The notes beneath the pieces are model-generated. The model had not been told where the DNA came from. It saw only the letters and a program-made list of their open reading frames with translations, and did no database searches. Shown piece after piece: positions 5,620 through 6,611 of a DNA stretch of 6,611 nt (positions are counted from its first letter, which is position 1; the number at the start of each line of letters is the position of its first letter). The position numbers were made by a program, and so were the translations under genes. This DNA comes from Succinivibrio sp. (GTDB taxonomy: Bacteria > Pseudomonadota > Gammaproteobacteria > Enterobacterales > Succinivibrionaceae), in assembly GCA_017959135.1 (NCBI GenBank), contig JAGDBH010000310.1, positions 1 to 6,611 on the forward strand. Direction: 5' to 3'.

Positions 5620-6611
5620 ATGGCTAAACCTAAAAGTATCTTTATCTGTTCTGCCTGCGGTGCCAGATATTCCCGCTGGCAGGGTATCTGCTCTGAATGC
5701 GGTGAGGCTGCTACCATCAGTGAAACCCTGATTGATAATGCTCCTAATCCAGGTGCCAAGGTTGCAGCTCGTGCCTTAAACGGTTTTGCAGGCGCAAGCG
5801 GTACTGGTATCTGCAATCTTTCAAGTGTTGATTTAACCTCAAGACCAAGAATTTCTACCGGATTCAGTGAATTTGACCGAGTTTTAGGCGGCGGTATTGT
5901 CAGCGGGTCCGTGACTCTGATTGGCGGTAATCCTGGTGCCGGTAAGTCAACTCTGCTTTTGCAGACTGTCGGCAGACTATGTATGTCTCATAAGATTCTA
6001 TATGTAACCGGTGAGGAGTCTTTACAGCAGGTTGCAATACGAGCTGCCAGACTTAAAATCGGTACAGATAGAATTCGTATAGCGGCAGAAACCTCAATTG
6101 ATGCTATCTGTGAGATGGCAAGTTCGGAACAGCCGCAGGTTCTGATTGTCGACTCAATTCAGGTTATGCATGTGAACGGCATTGAATCTGCTCCTGGCTC
6201 CGTATCTCAGGTGCGTGAAGGTGCTGCTGCATTAACTCAGTTTGCAAAGCGTACAGGTATTGCTGTCTTTATGGTTGGTCATGTAACCAAGGATGGAACC
6301 CTGGCAGGTCCTAATATTCTTGAGCACTGCGTTGACTGCTCAATTATTCTTGAGGCAGGAACTGATATGCGCTACAGAACACTGCGCTGTCAGAAAAACC
6401 GTTTTGGTGCCGTCAATGAAATCGGTGTATTTGCCATGACCGATGAAGGCCTGAAGGAAGTAAAGAATCCTTCAGCTATCTTTTTAAGCAGACAGGAAAC
6501 TGTGGCTCCAGGATCTCTTGCCATGGTTACCTGGGAAGGAACCAGACCTTTACTGGTTGAACTGCAGGGACTGGTTGACTTATCTCTATACTCAAATCCA
6601 AGTAGACTCTC
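5620..6611 (+). CDS. radA: DNA repair ATPase RadA (Sms), 3' end cut off
   Basis: The first 330 codons of radA are present, and the frame is open to the window edge. RadA is a RecA-like hexameric helicase that drives branch migration of recombination intermediates and helps RecA-dependent repair. The zinc finger is Cys10-x2-Cys13 and Cys24-x2-Cys27. The ATPase core has Walker A GNPGAGKST (103-111), Walker B VLIVD (174-178) and the RadA-specific KNRFG (259-263). GHVTKDGTLAGPNILEH (220-236) is a family hallmark. WEGTRPLLVELQ (305-316) begins the Lon-protease-like C-terminal domain, which lies mostly outside. About 130 residues are missing compared with E. coli RadA (460). The ATG overlaps nothing but begins 1 base after the serB stop and lacks a clear ribosome binding site, so translation is probably coupled to serB. 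No internal stop or frameshift is seen. Confidence 0.95.
   Translation, partial: MAKPKSIFICSACGARYSRWQGICSECGEAATISETLIDNAPNPGAKVAARALNGFAGASGTGICNLSSVDLTSRPRISTGFSEFDRVLGGGIVSGSVTLIGGNPGAGKSTLLLQTVGRLCMSHKILYVTGEESLQQVAIRAARLKIGTDRIRIAAETSIDAICEMASSEQPQVLIVDSIQVMHVNGIESAPGSVSQVREGAAALTQFAKRTGIAVFMVGHVTKDGTLAGPNILEHCVDCSIILEAGTDMRYRTLRCQKNRFGAVNEIGVFAMTDEGLKEVKNPSAIFLSRQETVAPGSLAMVTWEGTRPLLVELQGLVDLSLYSNPSRL

Noticed and set aside
5466..5816. A 116-codon minus-strand reading frame across the serB-radA junction
   Set aside because: It is antisense to two well-supported genes, shows no domain or ribosome binding site, and the radA start region on the plus strand is unambiguous.

Overview
The window looks like an ordinary chromosomal segment of an AT-rich, gram-negative gammaproteobacterium. 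The prfC, TatD-family, serB and radA products all resemble enterobacterial-type proteins. Their order echoes the 99-minute region of Escherichia coli, and the 5'-nucleotidase is of the Haemophilus lipoprotein e(P4) type. An anaerobic host-associated lineage such as Succinivibrionaceae is my guess from the AT-rich sequence and gene content; it is not proven here.

Layout. Positions 1-117 hold the last 38 codons of a plus-strand SpoIIE/PP2C-type phosphatase. Facing it, only 2 bases away, is a minus-strand pair: a six-helix formate/nitrite-transporter-family channel (369-1049) followed by tusA (120-347). A divergent control region (1050-1273) separates this pair from a plus-strand lipoprotein acid phosphatase/5'-nucleotidase (1274-2107). 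That region holds a near-consensus CRP-type palindrome, two exact TATAAT hexamers facing the transporter, and a 17-bp-spaced promoter facing the phosphatase. The phosphatase gene ends at a strong hairpin with a T-run (2197-2236).

The gap 2108-2411 holds that terminator, a tentative promoter, and two tandem stem-loops in the presumed leader of the next operon. From 2412 to the right edge runs a very tight operon: prfC (peptide chain release factor 3), a TatD-family metallohydrolase, serB (phosphoserine phosphatase) and radA (DNA repair ATPase, cut off at the edge). The gaps between these genes are 0, 3 and 1 bases.

How the genes fit together. The prfC operon joins housekeeping functions (translation termination, nucleic-acid or metallohydrolase activity, serine synthesis, recombination repair) and shares no single pathway. 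The transporter-tusA pair suggests handling of a small anion in connection with sulfur-relay chemistry, which is inference. I see no mobile element, CRISPR array, tRNA or rRNA. I found no convincing undescribed system. The best leads are the channel-tusA pairing, the structured prfC leader and the CRP-like divergent control region.
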